Assembly: GCA_022575985.1 (NCBI GenBank)
Contig: JAKSXM010000040.1
Span: forward strand, 16,262,001-16,326,000
Source: Anagrus nilaparvatae
Taxonomy: Eukaryota; Arthropoda; Insecta; Hymenoptera; Mymaridae
DNA length: 64,000 nt
Direction: 5' to 3'
The translations under genes were made by a program, and so were the position numbers. Below are positions 34,740 through 45,965 of the stretch, one piece after another. The notes under the pieces are model-generated. The model searched no databases. It was not told the DNA's origin and saw only the letters and a program-made list of their open reading frames with translations. The stretch's first letter is position 1, and each line of letters begins with the position of its first letter.

Positions 34740-35300
34740 TGTCCATATATATATAGGATTAGTCCTAAATAGAGGTGGATGAGACTGCGAGACCTAGCCT
34801 ATGTTTTGACCCGTAATTTTTGCCGTCTTTTGCCGTACACCCGATATCTGTAGCTTTAATCGTGTTCTCGTTTATGGCGTTCGGACAAACATACATAATT
34901 AAAGACTTATACATATATAGGATAGGATTATTCCTCAACTTTTATAATTTTCGAAAAGTTATTGTAATTTTTGATAGATTGAACCGATTACCTTGAAAAT
35001 TTAGGTGGATACGTAAAAAATAAACCCAAATCGAATGAAATTCTTTTTGATAAAAAAATTTTTCCTCAGTTTTTTGTTTTTTTGGTTTTTTTTTTAAATT
35101 TAATAAAAATTTTTTTCTTGAAAATTCAGTTTTTTCAACATAAAAAATTTATTGTCTTTATCAATCGAAACAAAACCTAGCCTATGTTTTGACCTGTAAT
35201 TTTTGCTGTCGTTTGCCGTAAACCCGATATCTGTAGCTTTTATCGTGTTCTCGTTTATTGCGTTCGGAAAAACATACATAATAAAAGATTTATACATATA
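34740..35300. repeat. Direct repeat pair around CCTAGCCTATGTTTTGACC
   Basis: A segment of about 130 bp (ACCTAGCCTATGTTTTGACC, then GTAATTTTTGC, CCCGATATCTGTAGC, CGTGTTCTCGTTTAT, TTATACATATA) occurs at 34793-34917 and again at about 35173-35300. A weaker relative is at about 41585-41650. It is non-coding. Confidence 0.6.
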
Positions 35301-35302
35301 CT

Positions 35303-35410
35303 AGGGGGCTCCGCCCCCTGCGCGCTTCGCGCGCCAACCCCCGTAAAGTTATTGAAAAAGTGGGTTCGTCATGAGATCAACAAATGTAAAATTTTAAATA
35401 CAATTTTAAT
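35303..35410 (-). mobile_element. Helitron-type 3' end, GC-rich (second family)
   Basis: On the minus strand the sequence reads GGGGGTTGGCGCGCGAAGCG, CGCAGGGGGCGGAGCCCCCT, then AG, with two strong hairpins directly before CTAG. It stands out sharply from AT-rich DNA. The body to the right (to about 35840) contains CTTAGACCCACAAGGGCCGG and similar but no gene. Confidence 0.45.
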
Positions 35411-36010
35411 AATTACTTTCAATAAAAAATATTAATTATATTGTTTTTTTTTTATTTTAAAATTCGTTAAAAGGTTTATAATTAATTGATTTATCGGCTT
35501 AAAAATAAATAAAATAAAATCACTTAGACCCACAAGGGCCGGTCTCGCTCAGTAAGTATCTTATTTGCCCAAAAGTATCAAATTAGCCCAAAATTGTCAA
35601 TGACTAAGAAAGTGGAAAATTTTATTATACCCCATAATGTTTACTTACAACCAAAAGGCCCGGTTTTGCCCAATAGTACCATATTGTAGTCAGAATGGCC
35701 CAAAGGTGTCATTAGACAGCGGCGGCAGCGGTTATAACTTTATAATATATAGAGATACATATACAGATGATTTACTATGTTTAAAACCTTATTCAAACGT
35801 TTTCTCAGACGTTGTTTCAGACGTCTAATAAACTGATGTTTTTTTCGTCGATACTGTAGGGAAGAGGGCAGTCTTTACATTATATAAAAGAATCTGCATT
35901 TTTTTGTTGTTTATTAGTTAATCTATCTATTCCTAATTTGATGAATTTATTTAACTTAAAGGGGACATGGTATATAATATCTAGATTAAATTTTTTAATA
36001 AAATTATGTA

Positions 36011-36210
36011 TCTCTAGCTGCCTCCGGCTCGCTTCGCTCGCCCCGGCAGCCACCATGGAGGCTGCGCCCCCCTGGACCCCTGCGGCTTTATTTTTCCAAA
36101 AATATGTTGTTTTAGGTTACTCAATATTTTGTAAAATAACCTTTTTTTACCCGCATTATTATCTAAAATTTAATGAATCATAAATATTACGGTCATATGA
36201 ACCCAGACAG
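36011..36210 (-). mobile_element. Helitron-type 3' end, GC-rich (copy 2)
   Basis: It is the same family as 34219-34420: the minus strand ends GCCGGAGGCAGCTAG after a hairpin region (GGCGAGCGAAGCGAGCC). The shared inner part reads TTTTTCCAAAAATATGTTG on the plus strand. Confidence 0.45.
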
Positions 36211-36359
36211 ATAATAATTAGTGATCAGCAATACAAAGCTTAGCCACCCTTTCATAGGAACCAGAAGTAGTCGATGTTTCCCTCAAATTCTAGGGTTCTG
36301 TCTGATAATAGCTGTTCAAGCTTTTTTTAGTTACTATATTCAGTTACTACATCAGTGGC

Positions 36360-36560
36360 TGATATATATATTAGACTGTGTCTTATTTTTTTTTTTCGAT
36401 ATTTTTTGACTTCCCCCATTTTTTTCGAATATTTTGGTTTAAAAAAACCCCCAGCTCCAAGGATTTTGAGTTTCGAGTTTTTCCACCCGTGCCACTGAGC
36501 ACTTGAAGTTTCCCATTTAAATAACATGGGGATTTTAGGATTTTGGCTTTGTAAATTTTT
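36360..36560 (-). repeat. Interspersed repeat family X, copy 2
   Basis: It is the inverse of the 34041 and 41170 copies: ATATTAGACTGTGTCTTATT, CCCCCAGCTCCAAGGATTTT, TTTAAATAACATGGGG. It is non-coding. Confidence 0.6.
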
Positions 36561-37462
36561 ACAGAGGCCGCAATATGCCTTAAGGAGCTAGTTATAGCTG
36601 GAAAACATGCTATTTGCTTGTGAAAAGTCAACGAAATTGTTTAGGTAGCCAAAATAAAATTTTTAATTTGATTTTACCCGTAAGAATCGTTAAAATTTGG
36701 ACTTTTGATCAAAATAACGTTGAATTTGTCATTTTTGTCATTTATTTTAAATTGTGTTCCTTGAAATTGTTTTTAGCATTTTTTTTATCATCAAATATAA
36801 TTCACAAGCATGCAAGAATATATTTTTTACACTGATAACGCCCGCTAATAATTTTTTAGGCACGATCACCTTAAGTCTAATGCATTGAGTCGCAAAATTC
36901 CAAATTCTTTTTTTAATTAAAATCCAAATATTCTTCTATAATTTCACATTTTTTTTTATTCTAACTTTTTAATGGGTTAAAAAATTACTATATTTATGGA
37001 TGTAAACCATATTTACAAAATTGAAGAAACTCTATTAAGTAAATCTTTTCAATATATTTGCTCGATATGGTTTTAAATAAAAAGATTTTTTTAAATACGA
37101 GGAAAATTTTTCTTAATTAATAATATACTTTTTATTTTTTATTTTCAAACCTTTTATTTTATTAGAACATTAAGTATATTTACAATAAAAACAAATTAAT
37201 GAGATGTTAAGAATATTGTTATATATATTTTTGGTTGTTCTAAGTTTACATACTATATTTTACATTATTCATTAAATAAAAGGCTAATTAATATTTAATA
37301 AAATTTTAATTATTATGGTCTTTTGTATAATTTTGTGCAAAAAAATATGTTACGTAAGATTGTACTTAATAAAAAAATGTTGCTAATTAAGATATAATTT
37401 TTTAATAACAAGTTTGCTAATGAATAAATAATTAGAGAAAAACAATAAAACAAAATTTAATA
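36561..37462. other. AT-rich spacer, no gene seen
   Basis: No conserved frame, RNA gene or terminus is recognised before the Penelope-like inverted arm begins. Confidence 0.5.
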
Positions 37463-37550
37463 TTTATTAAAAATAATTTTAATTTTTCTGTATAATGACC
37501 AAGACTGGGCTAATGTTGTTGAAATTAAATAAAATAAAACAGTATTTTTA

Positions 37551-37586
37551 ACGTTTCTTTGGCCTTTTCGCCAACCTCATCAGAAA
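37551..37586 (-). ncRNA. Hammerhead ribozyme core (left pLTR arm)
   Basis: On the minus strand it reads CTGATGAG, a TTGGC/GCCAA stem II with a GAAAAG-type loop, then GAAAC. These are the conserved catalytic core blocks of a hammerhead ribozyme. Stem III would be very short, as in the minimal ribozymes known from Penelope-like pLTRs. Cleavage activity is not proven. Confidence 0.6.
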
Positions 37587-37875
37587 TCCTTTATTAAAAG
37601 ATATATAAAAATCATTATTTTAAAAAGATTACAAAAATTGTTACTTTTTGGTTATACATACCAAGCATAAATATTTTAACAATGAATATTTTAACAATAA
37701 CATATGTTATATTTGTCATAAAAAAATATGTGTATAATATAAATAGATTTATGTATAAATATAGTTAACATTTTAATAGATCAAAAAAAATTTTTTTAAT
37801 TATAATTAATTGTAAGAAACATTGCAAAAAATTTATATATATAATATTGCACACTTTTTGTTGTGTATTTTTAGC

Positions 37876-38282
37876 GCCAAAGTTAAACCTAAACTGCAAA
37901 AGGATCTGGCTAATATTATCGTCAAAAAAAAGCTTGTTCATAAAACCAGAAAAATAGGTGTTGTTTACAAACTAAAATGCACTGGAAAAAACTGTAAAAA
38001 AAGTTATGTTGGTGAAACAAAACGTTCACTATACATGAGATGTATTGAGCACCAACGTGACATAAAAAATAAGAAAAATCTAAAGTTTTGGCACTACATT
38101 ATATGGAAACTGATCACATGCCTGATTTAGAAAATGTCATCATACTTGACCAAGAACCAAAACACAACCAAAGATTAATTTCTGAAATGTTGCATATACA
38201 TCAACAAGATTTCCCATTGAATAAAAAGGAGGACACGGAGAATCTACATGGTATATATAACCACGTGATAGAGAGCATGTAA
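37876..38282 (+). pseudogene. Penelope-like GIY-YIG endonuclease domain
   Basis: This is the C-terminal endonuclease of a Penelope-like retroelement, which makes the nick used for target-primed insertion. The first frame shows GVVYKLKCTGKNCKKSYVG (the GIY..YIG pair with the Penelope-type Cys spacer), then ETKRSLYMRCIEHQRDIKN, which carries the conserved Arg and the Glu-His region. A frameshift near 38085 moves the reading to a second frame (to the stop at 38280-38282) with VIILDQEPKHNQRLISEML, the conserved end of the domain. No reverse transcriptase is present upstream; the coding part simply begins inside the inverted arm. It is non-functional. Confidence 0.8.
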
Positions 38283-38408
38283 AAATTGAAAAGAGCGACT
38301 CCTTTATACAAACAACTTTAGCGCTAAAAATACACAACAAAAAGTGTGCAATATTATATATATAAATTTTTTGCAATCTTTCTTACAATCAATTATAATT
38401 AAAAAAAT

Positions 38409-38824
38409 TTTTTTGCCCTCCCGGGCGTAAAACTCGTGTTTAAAGAATTTTCTGAACTCGTTCTACGACTAGGGGGGCAAAAAATAGTGTAAGCACCATG
38501 GGCGAAATACTTTAGACACGAGCGTGAACACAAATCACTCGTGCCCGGCTTCGCCGAGCACTCGTGCTAGTGCTCACGCTAGTGCCGAAACTTTTACGCC
38601 CTTGATACTTAATATACTATTAAGTATCAAGGGCGTAAAGGTTTCGGCACTAGCGTGAGCACTAACACGAGTGCTCGGCGAAGCCAGGCACGAGTGATAA
38701 GTGTTCACGCTCGTGTCTAAAGTATTTCGCCCATGATGCTTACACTATTTTTTGCCCACCTAGGCGTAGAAAGAGTTCAGAAAATTCTTTACGCACGAGT
38801 TTTACGCCCGGGAGGGCAAAAAAT
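38409..38824. repeat. GC-rich MITE, full palindromic form
   Basis: Two arms of about 205 bp, each matching the half form at 18441 and 25658, meet head to head at about 38615 (CTTGATACTTAATATAC and its inverse). The tips are TTTTTTGCCCTCCCGGGCG and the inverse. It lies inside the right arm of the Penelope remnant, so it is the younger insertion. Confidence 0.8.
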
Positions 38825-39032
38825 ACTATTTTGATCTATTAAAATGTTAACTATATTTATACATAAATCTATTTATATTATACACATATTTTTTTATGAC
38901 AAATATAACATATGTTATTGTTAAAATATTCATTGTTAAAATATTTATGCTTAGTATGTATAACCAAAAAGTAACAATTTTTTGTAATCTTTTTAAAATA
39001 ATGATTTTTATATATCTTTTAATAAAGGATTT

Positions 39033-39066
39033 CTGATGAGGTTGGCGAAAAGGCCAAAGAAACGTT
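39033..39066 (+). ncRNA. Hammerhead ribozyme core (right pLTR arm)
   Basis: It is the same core as in the left arm, now on the plus strand: CTGATGAG, stem II TTGGC/GCCAA, GAAAC. Preservation in both arms supports a functional constraint in the past or simply recent inversion copying. Confidence 0.6.
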
Positions 39067-39182
39067 AAAAATACTGTTTTATTTTATTTAATTTCAACAA
39101 CATTAGCCCAGTCTTGGTAATTATACAGAAAAATTAAAATTATTTTTAAAAAATCAACATGGGCATAACAAGATTTATAAAT

Positions 39183-40917
39183 AAATTTAATATTTATTGA
39201 TTTAACGTTTCTTTATTAGCATTAGGGAATTCTTTATTATACTCTTTAATTAATTGTAGCAAATATTGTTTTTGATTTTCATTTGTTGTCAGAATAATAT
39301 TATAATCTTCCACCAGCTTAACACCTCTCTCTGCAATATCATTTTTAACACTCAAAGTTTTTATTTTGTCATAAGCAATAATAAAATCTTTATTATTTTT
39401 CCAAGTAGATGGATCTGTTTTTAGAAAAGCTTCATTAATATTAAATCTTTTGAAAAAGTTACAAGACCTTTTATACTTATAAAATAATCTATGTCTTTTA
39501 AATAAACAGATTCAGATTCTTCTTTAGGTTTATCTAAAGTCTTATTTGACGTATCCATTTTTACAAGTGCTAATATCATCTTTTTTTTCATGTCATCTGA
39601 TATTGTTTTATCAAAAAATGCTAAAGCAGCAGACTCAGGATTTAGATACCACAAGTGATTTTGAAATTACTTTAATGTGATTTCTGATTCTTTAGGACTT
39701 ATAGATTCATAATTCTTTAATTTTTTTAAAAATTTTAAATCATTGTTCGGGGCGGAAAGTGCAAATGGATACGTAAACCAAGCCTCTAAATAGACGTCTA
39801 TAATAAAAATACAAATTTCTCTAAGACTTTCTAACACCTCAGAATCTAATTCAAAACAATCTCAAAAAATAAATATTTTTAAACAATAAATAGTTTTTGA
39901 CAGAAAACGCGCATGAATAGAAGCAACTGGATATTTAAATTTGATACCTCGAGACGGAATCTTACCGAGAAATATTTGTGAATGTTCTAGTAGTTCTCTA
40001 TAATCACCCCTAGGAAGGTACGAAGATTTGTAAATATCTTCAATAAATAGATTAACTTCTTCGGCTCTGCTACTTAATATTCTGTTTACTTTATTGTCAA
40101 GAAGTCCACTTTTAAATTTAGTTTGATCTATTTCAGGCCAAATTTTTTGAAAGTTTTTAAATAATTCTACATTAGGCCCTGTTGATTTGGGCATGAATTC
40201 TTCAAAAACGCTTTTTATAACTAACTCAAACATATGATGACGACATGGTAAAAACAGAATATCTCTTTCCAAGGATTTTTCAACCAAATATGCTGCGCCT
40301 TTTTTTATACCAAAATTAGAGGGAGTAGTAGCACAGCTTAATGCTTTTACTCGATCAGAAAGCCTTCAGTCTTCGAGCACTTCGCAAACAGCCTCAGCTT
40401 GCGATTTTCCTGTTCCATTAGATACTTCAGGAATTCCTATTAATTTCTTAATTTCATTATTACTAAATAATATTGGTAGCCTATCTTACACTTCGTGTTT
40501 TACCATGTTGTACAGCATTTTTCCATCCCAATGAACAACCAAATTGTCAAATTCCATATTCTTGAAGACTTTCTTTATATGCGCAGCACACTTCTCGAAT
40601 TTTTTCTCTGTATCGATGAATAGAAGACGCATTAATGATCAACGTATCAACTTTATGCCCTAAGGCATCAGCAATCGCAATTATTAGATGAACAGCATCT
40701 CTGCTGCTTATTTTACATTTATCTAAAACAGAGACTACTCGAACATTTAAAATATTAACAGTGCCACGGGATTTTTTCGCAGGAGGTTCAGATGAATCGC
40801 TTTGTGGAGAATCGCTGTCATCAATCATCGTTAAATTAGAATATTTTCCGACATTAAAGAGTCTAAGACTTCCTGATCCTTGAGGTAAGCCACCTTCAGG
40901 TTGTCCAAAATCACTTT
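39183..40917 (-). pseudogene. Decayed hAT-like transposase
   Basis: Reading leftwards from a TTTCAG acceptor at 40918-40920, one can follow an N-terminal polar stretch (SEPPAKKSRG), then NLVVHWDGKML with a candidate first catalytic Asp, then VKALSCATTPSNFG where a DTT-type second acidic residue would be expected, then LPCRHHMFELVI, like the C..H motif of hAT-type enzymes. SAALAFFDKTISDD and, at the end, VKNDIAERGVKLVEDYN close the protein near 39183. Breaks include stops near 40475 and 40361 and frameshifts near 40545, 39880 and 39650, so it is dead. The family is widespread in invertebrates. I am surer that it is a transposase-like protein than of the superfamily name. Confidence 0.55.
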
Positions 40918-40979
40918 CTGAAATAATAAAACAATAGTATAAAAATAGATTTTCTTTTAATGAAACTAACAATGAGATC

Positions 40980-42001
40980 TTTAGAAAAATAAATACAAGG
41001 GAAAAAAATATTTTATTTTTAGATTATCGCTTATGCAAATAGATAAAAAAATTGTTATTATTTAAAAACGATAAGGGATGGATCCTTATCGTTACTTTTC
41101 CAAGTTGCTTTTGAAAATAGCTAGTTATTATTTTTAATATTAGAAAATATAATAACATTTTTTTATTATAAAAAACTTAAAGTGCTGAGTGGCCCTGGTT
41201 AAAAAACTCGAAAATCAAAATCCTTGGAGCTGGGGGTTTTTTATGACCAATATATTCGAAAAAAATGGGGGGAGCCAAAAAATATCGAAAAAAAAAAATA
41301 AGACACACTCTAATATATATAGATATGAATTTAAAATCCAAATTTTATGCTAAAATTAATATGCAACTCTAGAAACATCTAACCGATTTGCTTGAAAATT
41401 TAGGTGGACACGTAAAAAACAATTCTAAATCATATAAAAACTTTTCTGATTACAAAAAAATTCCAAGTTTTTAAGTTAATTACGATTTTTTTGAAAATTT
41501 ACGAAAACATAAAAAAGGATCGCTTTTTTGAAAACACGTTTTTTTGGCTACAAAAATTTTCTTTCGCATGAATCCAAATCCTGTATAGCCTATGATACTC
41601 CTTCAATTTTTTCTCATTTTTTGCCGCAAACCGCATCTCTCTAGCTATTATCGTCTAGGCGGAATTATCAAACTAAAAAAATTCTCTAAATGAAAAACAA
41701 AAATTATTTAACTTCGGGCAACAATATTTTTTAATCACACAAAATAATCTAAATCACAAAATCACAATGCATAAGGATTATCCAGATCAAATGTTTAATG
41801 ATGGATAGGATGTTAATGGTAAAGGTGTTAATTAATAATATGGATTTTATATAAAATTAAAGCTTAATGGCATTCAAAAACTTTGCAAGTTAAAAATTAA
41901 ATTATAAAATATAAATTTTAGCAATTATTTTAGCAAAAGGATTAATTAAAAAAGATTAATTAAACATTATAATAAATATTACATTACAATAATAAATACA
42001 T
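40980..42001. other. Non-coding region with a repeat family X copy
   Basis: A small palindrome AACGATAAGG..CCTTATCGTT lies at about 41067-41093. Repeat family X copy 3 spans about 41170-41330 (AAAATCCTTGGAGCTGGGGG). A weak relative of the 34793 repeat follows near 41585. No gene is seen. Confidence 0.5.
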
Positions 42002-42005
42002 TTAA

Positions 42006-42697
42006 GGGGGGAAGGCTATGAAAATTAAATCCAGAATCAAAAAATTTTTTTTTTTTTAGAAAGTTAGTAGAACATCTGAAAAGTATCTAAAAAAATTTTT
42101 AGACATTTATCTTAAATACTTTTGGTGTTATAGCTACTTCACCGAGAGTAGTCGCGGTTCGACTATACACTCTTCAAAACTTTAAACTCGTTTTTCTCGA
42201 AACTACTTTTTTTGAACTGGCGTGCAACCTAACTCAAAAACGGCTAATCCGATCTGCATGAAATTTTTTTTACAACATTATATACCTATTACCTTCTATA
42301 TGAACCTACGTGTTTTAAAATATTTTAAGTTTAAGGAACCTTTTGGCCTATTTTAAAGTCCGAAAAAATGGTCAGTTTTTTAAAATACGTTCCCATTTTT
42401 GCAAAATTTTTTTTTTTTTGTTTTTAGGTTCATATAGAAAATACACGTGTTTTAATTGCATTTTTTGTTTTTTTTTTTTAGACTTATATTGTATGCTCCA
42501 GATGGTACGCCGATTTCAAAACCCGCCGACTTTCAGCAGCTGTAACTCCGCCATTTCGGAAAATTTTTATTCGACAATTTACAATTTTCAATTTTAATAC
42601 ATAAACAATATTCTCCTAAAATTTTATTCATTTATTTAAACTCCTTCATAATAAAAATCCTATTTGAAAAAACATAGCATTTCATAGCCTTCCCCCC
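42006..42697. mobile_element. TTAA-flanked MITE with 18-bp perfect TIRs
   Basis: The element starts GGGGGGAAGGCTATGAAA and ends with its exact inverse TTTCATAGCCTTCCCCCC. TTAA lies at 42002-42005 and 42698-42701. The 692-bp interior is non-coding. TTAA duplication occurs in piggyBac and Kolobok transposons; the G-starting ends fit Kolobok better. Confidence 0.75.
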
Positions 42698-42701
42698 TTA
42701 A

Positions 42702-44620
42702 CACTATATACATTAATTACAATTAATAAATAAATTTAAATTTACTAGAGTATAAAAATAAAAATATAAAGTTAGCAATATAAAATTATACAATCTATGA
42801 ATTTACAGTAATATAATAAATATTAAAATTTAAAAGTTTGGCATTTAAATGTTAAAATGACTGATCTTGAGTTTCACTAACTCCACCAGCCTGGCATGAA
42901 ATCCATAGACATCAATGGTTTGTAAGACCAACGAAGCCTCAGATCACACTACACAGTCAATAATGACATTTATCTTTTATTTAAATTGAGCAGTTTAACA
43001 TAGACAAATATCATTAAAGTATGTTAACAAATTTTTCATAGTTCAGCAAATAGAACCTTAATACAATGTAAAAATTTTGCTTAGAGTAGTTCAACAAGTT
43101 AAACTATGCACTCTCCCTTTCCTTAAAAAAAAAGTGAAAAGTAAATAAAGCTTAAGCATGATAGCTTAGCTTTGAAGCCAAATTTTAACAAAATTTTTAC
43201 ATTGTAGTTTGACCTTGATTCTTTGTCAGTCTGACAAGGTAGGGGTAACGTAGCAAATAGTTATGAAGTAAAAATACAGTGATTTTTAACACCCACCTTG
43301 CCAAATTTACACAAATAATTGTTTACATCATATTTAACAAATAAATTAAAATTATTTTACATATGCAAATATCATTTATATCTCCCTCTCCTCAAAAATA
43401 AAAAATGAAACAAATATTACAATTATAATATTAACCCTACAAAATGTCTACAATAGTGGGTTTAAACGGAGAGATACAAACAACATAAGTACAAGTAAAG
43501 TGTGTAAAAAAAAAAAGAAAAAAATTGAGTTTAAGTTTAAGCAAATATTACATTTTAAGCAACATCATTAAATAAAAAATTAAAACCAAAAATGAAAAAA
43601 CAAAAAAGTTACTGTAAGATAATAGAATCGAGCAAATTTTAGGCTTTAAATAAATGCCAACATTGAGGTGCAGTATGATCCGTAGGTCCATGGATGCTTT
43701 AATGTGTTGAGAAGTTCTAGAAGTGCAGCAAAAATATTTTATTTGTTTGAAGTCCATTGAAGCCACAGATCCCATATCAGTCAGTGCAGTAGATCCACTT
43801 GATTTCAGCAAGTTAAAAGCCAAATGAATTAAAAGGTTGTTGAACCTATGTAACATCAAATTTAATTAGACCAAGCTCAAAAAGAATTATTGTTTAATAA
43901 CATACAATCATAGTTTACATAACCTAGTAGAAATTAAAAAAAAAATAAATTTAATTTTACACAAATTAGCAGAAAAAAATGTTAAATTTTATTTAAAATA
44001 GCAGAAAAAGATTTTAAATTTTATTTGAAATAGCAGAAAAAAAATATTTCGAATTTTATAGGTTATGTTTTTTTTTTTAATTTATAAACAATGGACAAAA
44101 TTTACTCACACACACACTAGCTCCCTACGCCTTAGTATATTTATTATTTTTAAAATACAATAATTTTAAGCAAGATAAAAAAAATATTTAATATTTTACA
44201 GTTACTTTTAATTTTAAATAATTTATTTTACTAAATATGAAACATAAAAAAGATTCATTTAATATAATTGATGAATTTCAGGAAGGATACTTTAAAAATA
44301 ATGACAAGTTTTAAAAGTATCATTCAAATATTTCAATATATTTACAAAAAATATTTATAATTTAAATATACGTAAAAATAAGAGAGAGCTCTCGAAATAT
44401 TCTATTTTCAATTATCATTTATTGTTAATAATTCTTAATGTTATAAAATATACCTTATTAGTTATAATTATTTATAAATAATAATGTAACTTTTTCTTTA
44501 TATGTATTATAAAATTTTTTTATTAGTAAATTTAAAGGTATAAAATGAATTCTGTTCACATTCATTTTTAAATAAAAATTAATTGTTTTTTAATCACGTA
44601 TGATTTATTATAACTAAACA
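42702..44620. other. AT-rich spacer, no gene seen
   Basis: There are a few less AT-rich patches (42860-42960, 43600-43860) with frames that show no recognisable family. An ACACACACTAGCTCCCTACG patch at 44107 could be a degraded CTAG-type repeat end. Confidence 0.45.
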
Positions 44621-44623
44621 CAT

Positions 44624-45650
44624 ATGATCAAGATGCTGCAACCTCGTATCTCAAACGCTGTAGAAGCAGCAGGAGACTTATCTCCTCCACAATACGGCTT
44701 TAGAAGGGGGTGGTCCACCATTGGGGCAGTGAAGGAGGCCGTTGAGGCGATAGCGAGGGCCCAAACGGGTAACCATTACTCTCGTAAAATTACTCTTTTG
44801 GTTACTCTTGATGTCATGAATGCATTTAACTCGGCAAAATAGACTTCCTGCAAGGACTGAGTGACTTCGCAGTACCCAAATATTTGATGCGGGTAATGAA
44901 GAGCTTCCTAAGTGACCGAGTACTCTTGTACGAAACTCTACAAGGTAAAAGGAGTAGGAAAGCACAGCTGGCGCGGCTCAGGGTTCGGTACTGGGACCTG
45001 ACTTATGGAACATTTCTTATGATGTTATCCTGAGGCTGGAGCTAGCAGATGGCTGCTTCATGATAGAGTAAAGGGTCAAGAAGGCAGGTACCATGACACA
45101 ACCCCTAAGCAGGCTGATGTCAAATATGAACGGCCCGAAATCCAGCAAGAGGAAGCTACTAATGTCTGTAACTCACTCCATCCTATTGTATGGAGCAAAA
45201 ATTTTGGGGAAGGCGTTAGACAAGGATATGTATGCGAAAGGCATGATAAGTGTTCAGAGGTGCTCTGAGGGTTTCTTGCGCGTACAGGACTATCTCGGAA
45301 GCGGCAGTCCTTGTGATCGCAGGAATTATCCCAATTAGGCTCCTCGCCAAATAGCGTAAACTTATTTACGATAGAAAAAATGAAGGCGACGTCGAGCGTA
45401 TCAAAGCGGAAGTTAGGAGGGATGTGATGCTGGAGTGGCAGACGCTCTGGAAGGATCGTACAGACAGCGCATGGACTAGGCGTCTCATAGAAGATGTCAC
45501 TCCATGGATCCAGAGAGAACTTGGGGAAGTGAATTACTTCTTGAACCAGTTTCTCATCGGACACGGGCTTTTTCAGTCCTATCTCTTCCGGATGGGCAAA
45601 GTTGGAAGCTCCGAATGTGTGTTCTGTCCCGGAACGCGATATTTTTGATT
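44624..45650 (+). pseudogene. R1-clade non-LTR fragment: RT core plus C-terminal region
   Basis: This is part of ORF2 of an R1-type element. It starts inside the reverse transcriptase with PPQYGFRRGWST and the box-A Asp in LVTLDVMNAFNSA. Soon afterwards the catalytic YADD region is missing: the sequence jumps, with frameshifts near 44840 and 45060, to the thumb/C-terminal region (MSVTHSILLYGAK, then EVNYFLNQFLIGHG) and the first half of the zinc knuckle CVFCPG. It ends there. It is truncated at both ends and carries an internal deletion, with no poly(A) tail. It is a relative of the copy at 54601-56017 but clearly diverged. Confidence 0.8.
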
Positions 45651-45965
45651 TATTATTTATTATTATTAACATATTTTTGACTTAAAAATAAAATTAAAAA
45701 TAATGTATGTTATTCTTGTATAGGACAGATAATTCTATTTTAATCACAATTTTATATGTAGGAGAATTTTTATTTTTAAGTCTATATTGAATAAAATGTT
45801 GTTATAACGCGGTTGTTTCGGTAAATTTGCTATATCTTCGGTAGAATATATCAAATTTAGCCTAAAATTTAGTTAGTTCATCTTTGGCTAGTTATTAACC
45901 TTTACCGAAATTTTGGAGTTTATCGGATATAACTATGACCATATCGAATGCAAACAAAAGCAACC

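Larger units (their letters stand above)
37463..39155 (+). mobile_element. Penelope-like element remnant with inverted pLTR arms
   Basis: The left arm (about 37463-37870) and right arm (about 38310-39155, apart from the inserted MITE) are inverted copies. Shared landmarks are TTAATTTTTCTGTATAAT at the tips, GGCTAATGTTGTTGAAATTA, hammerhead-type cores, AACATATGTTAT, and TGCACACTTTTTGTTGTG next to the coding part. Between them lies a GIY-YIG endonuclease. Penelope-like elements combine an RT and a C-terminal GIY-YIG domain and have pLTRs that may be inverted and carry hammerhead ribozymes. Here the RT is gone, and a GC-rich MITE (38409-38824) has inserted into the right arm. Confidence 0.75.

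Noticed and set aside
43548..43859. 103-codon minus-strand frame in the spacer before the R1 fragment.
   Set aside because: It has no motif or family resemblance, and it ends in a low-complexity hydrophobic run that looks like chance.
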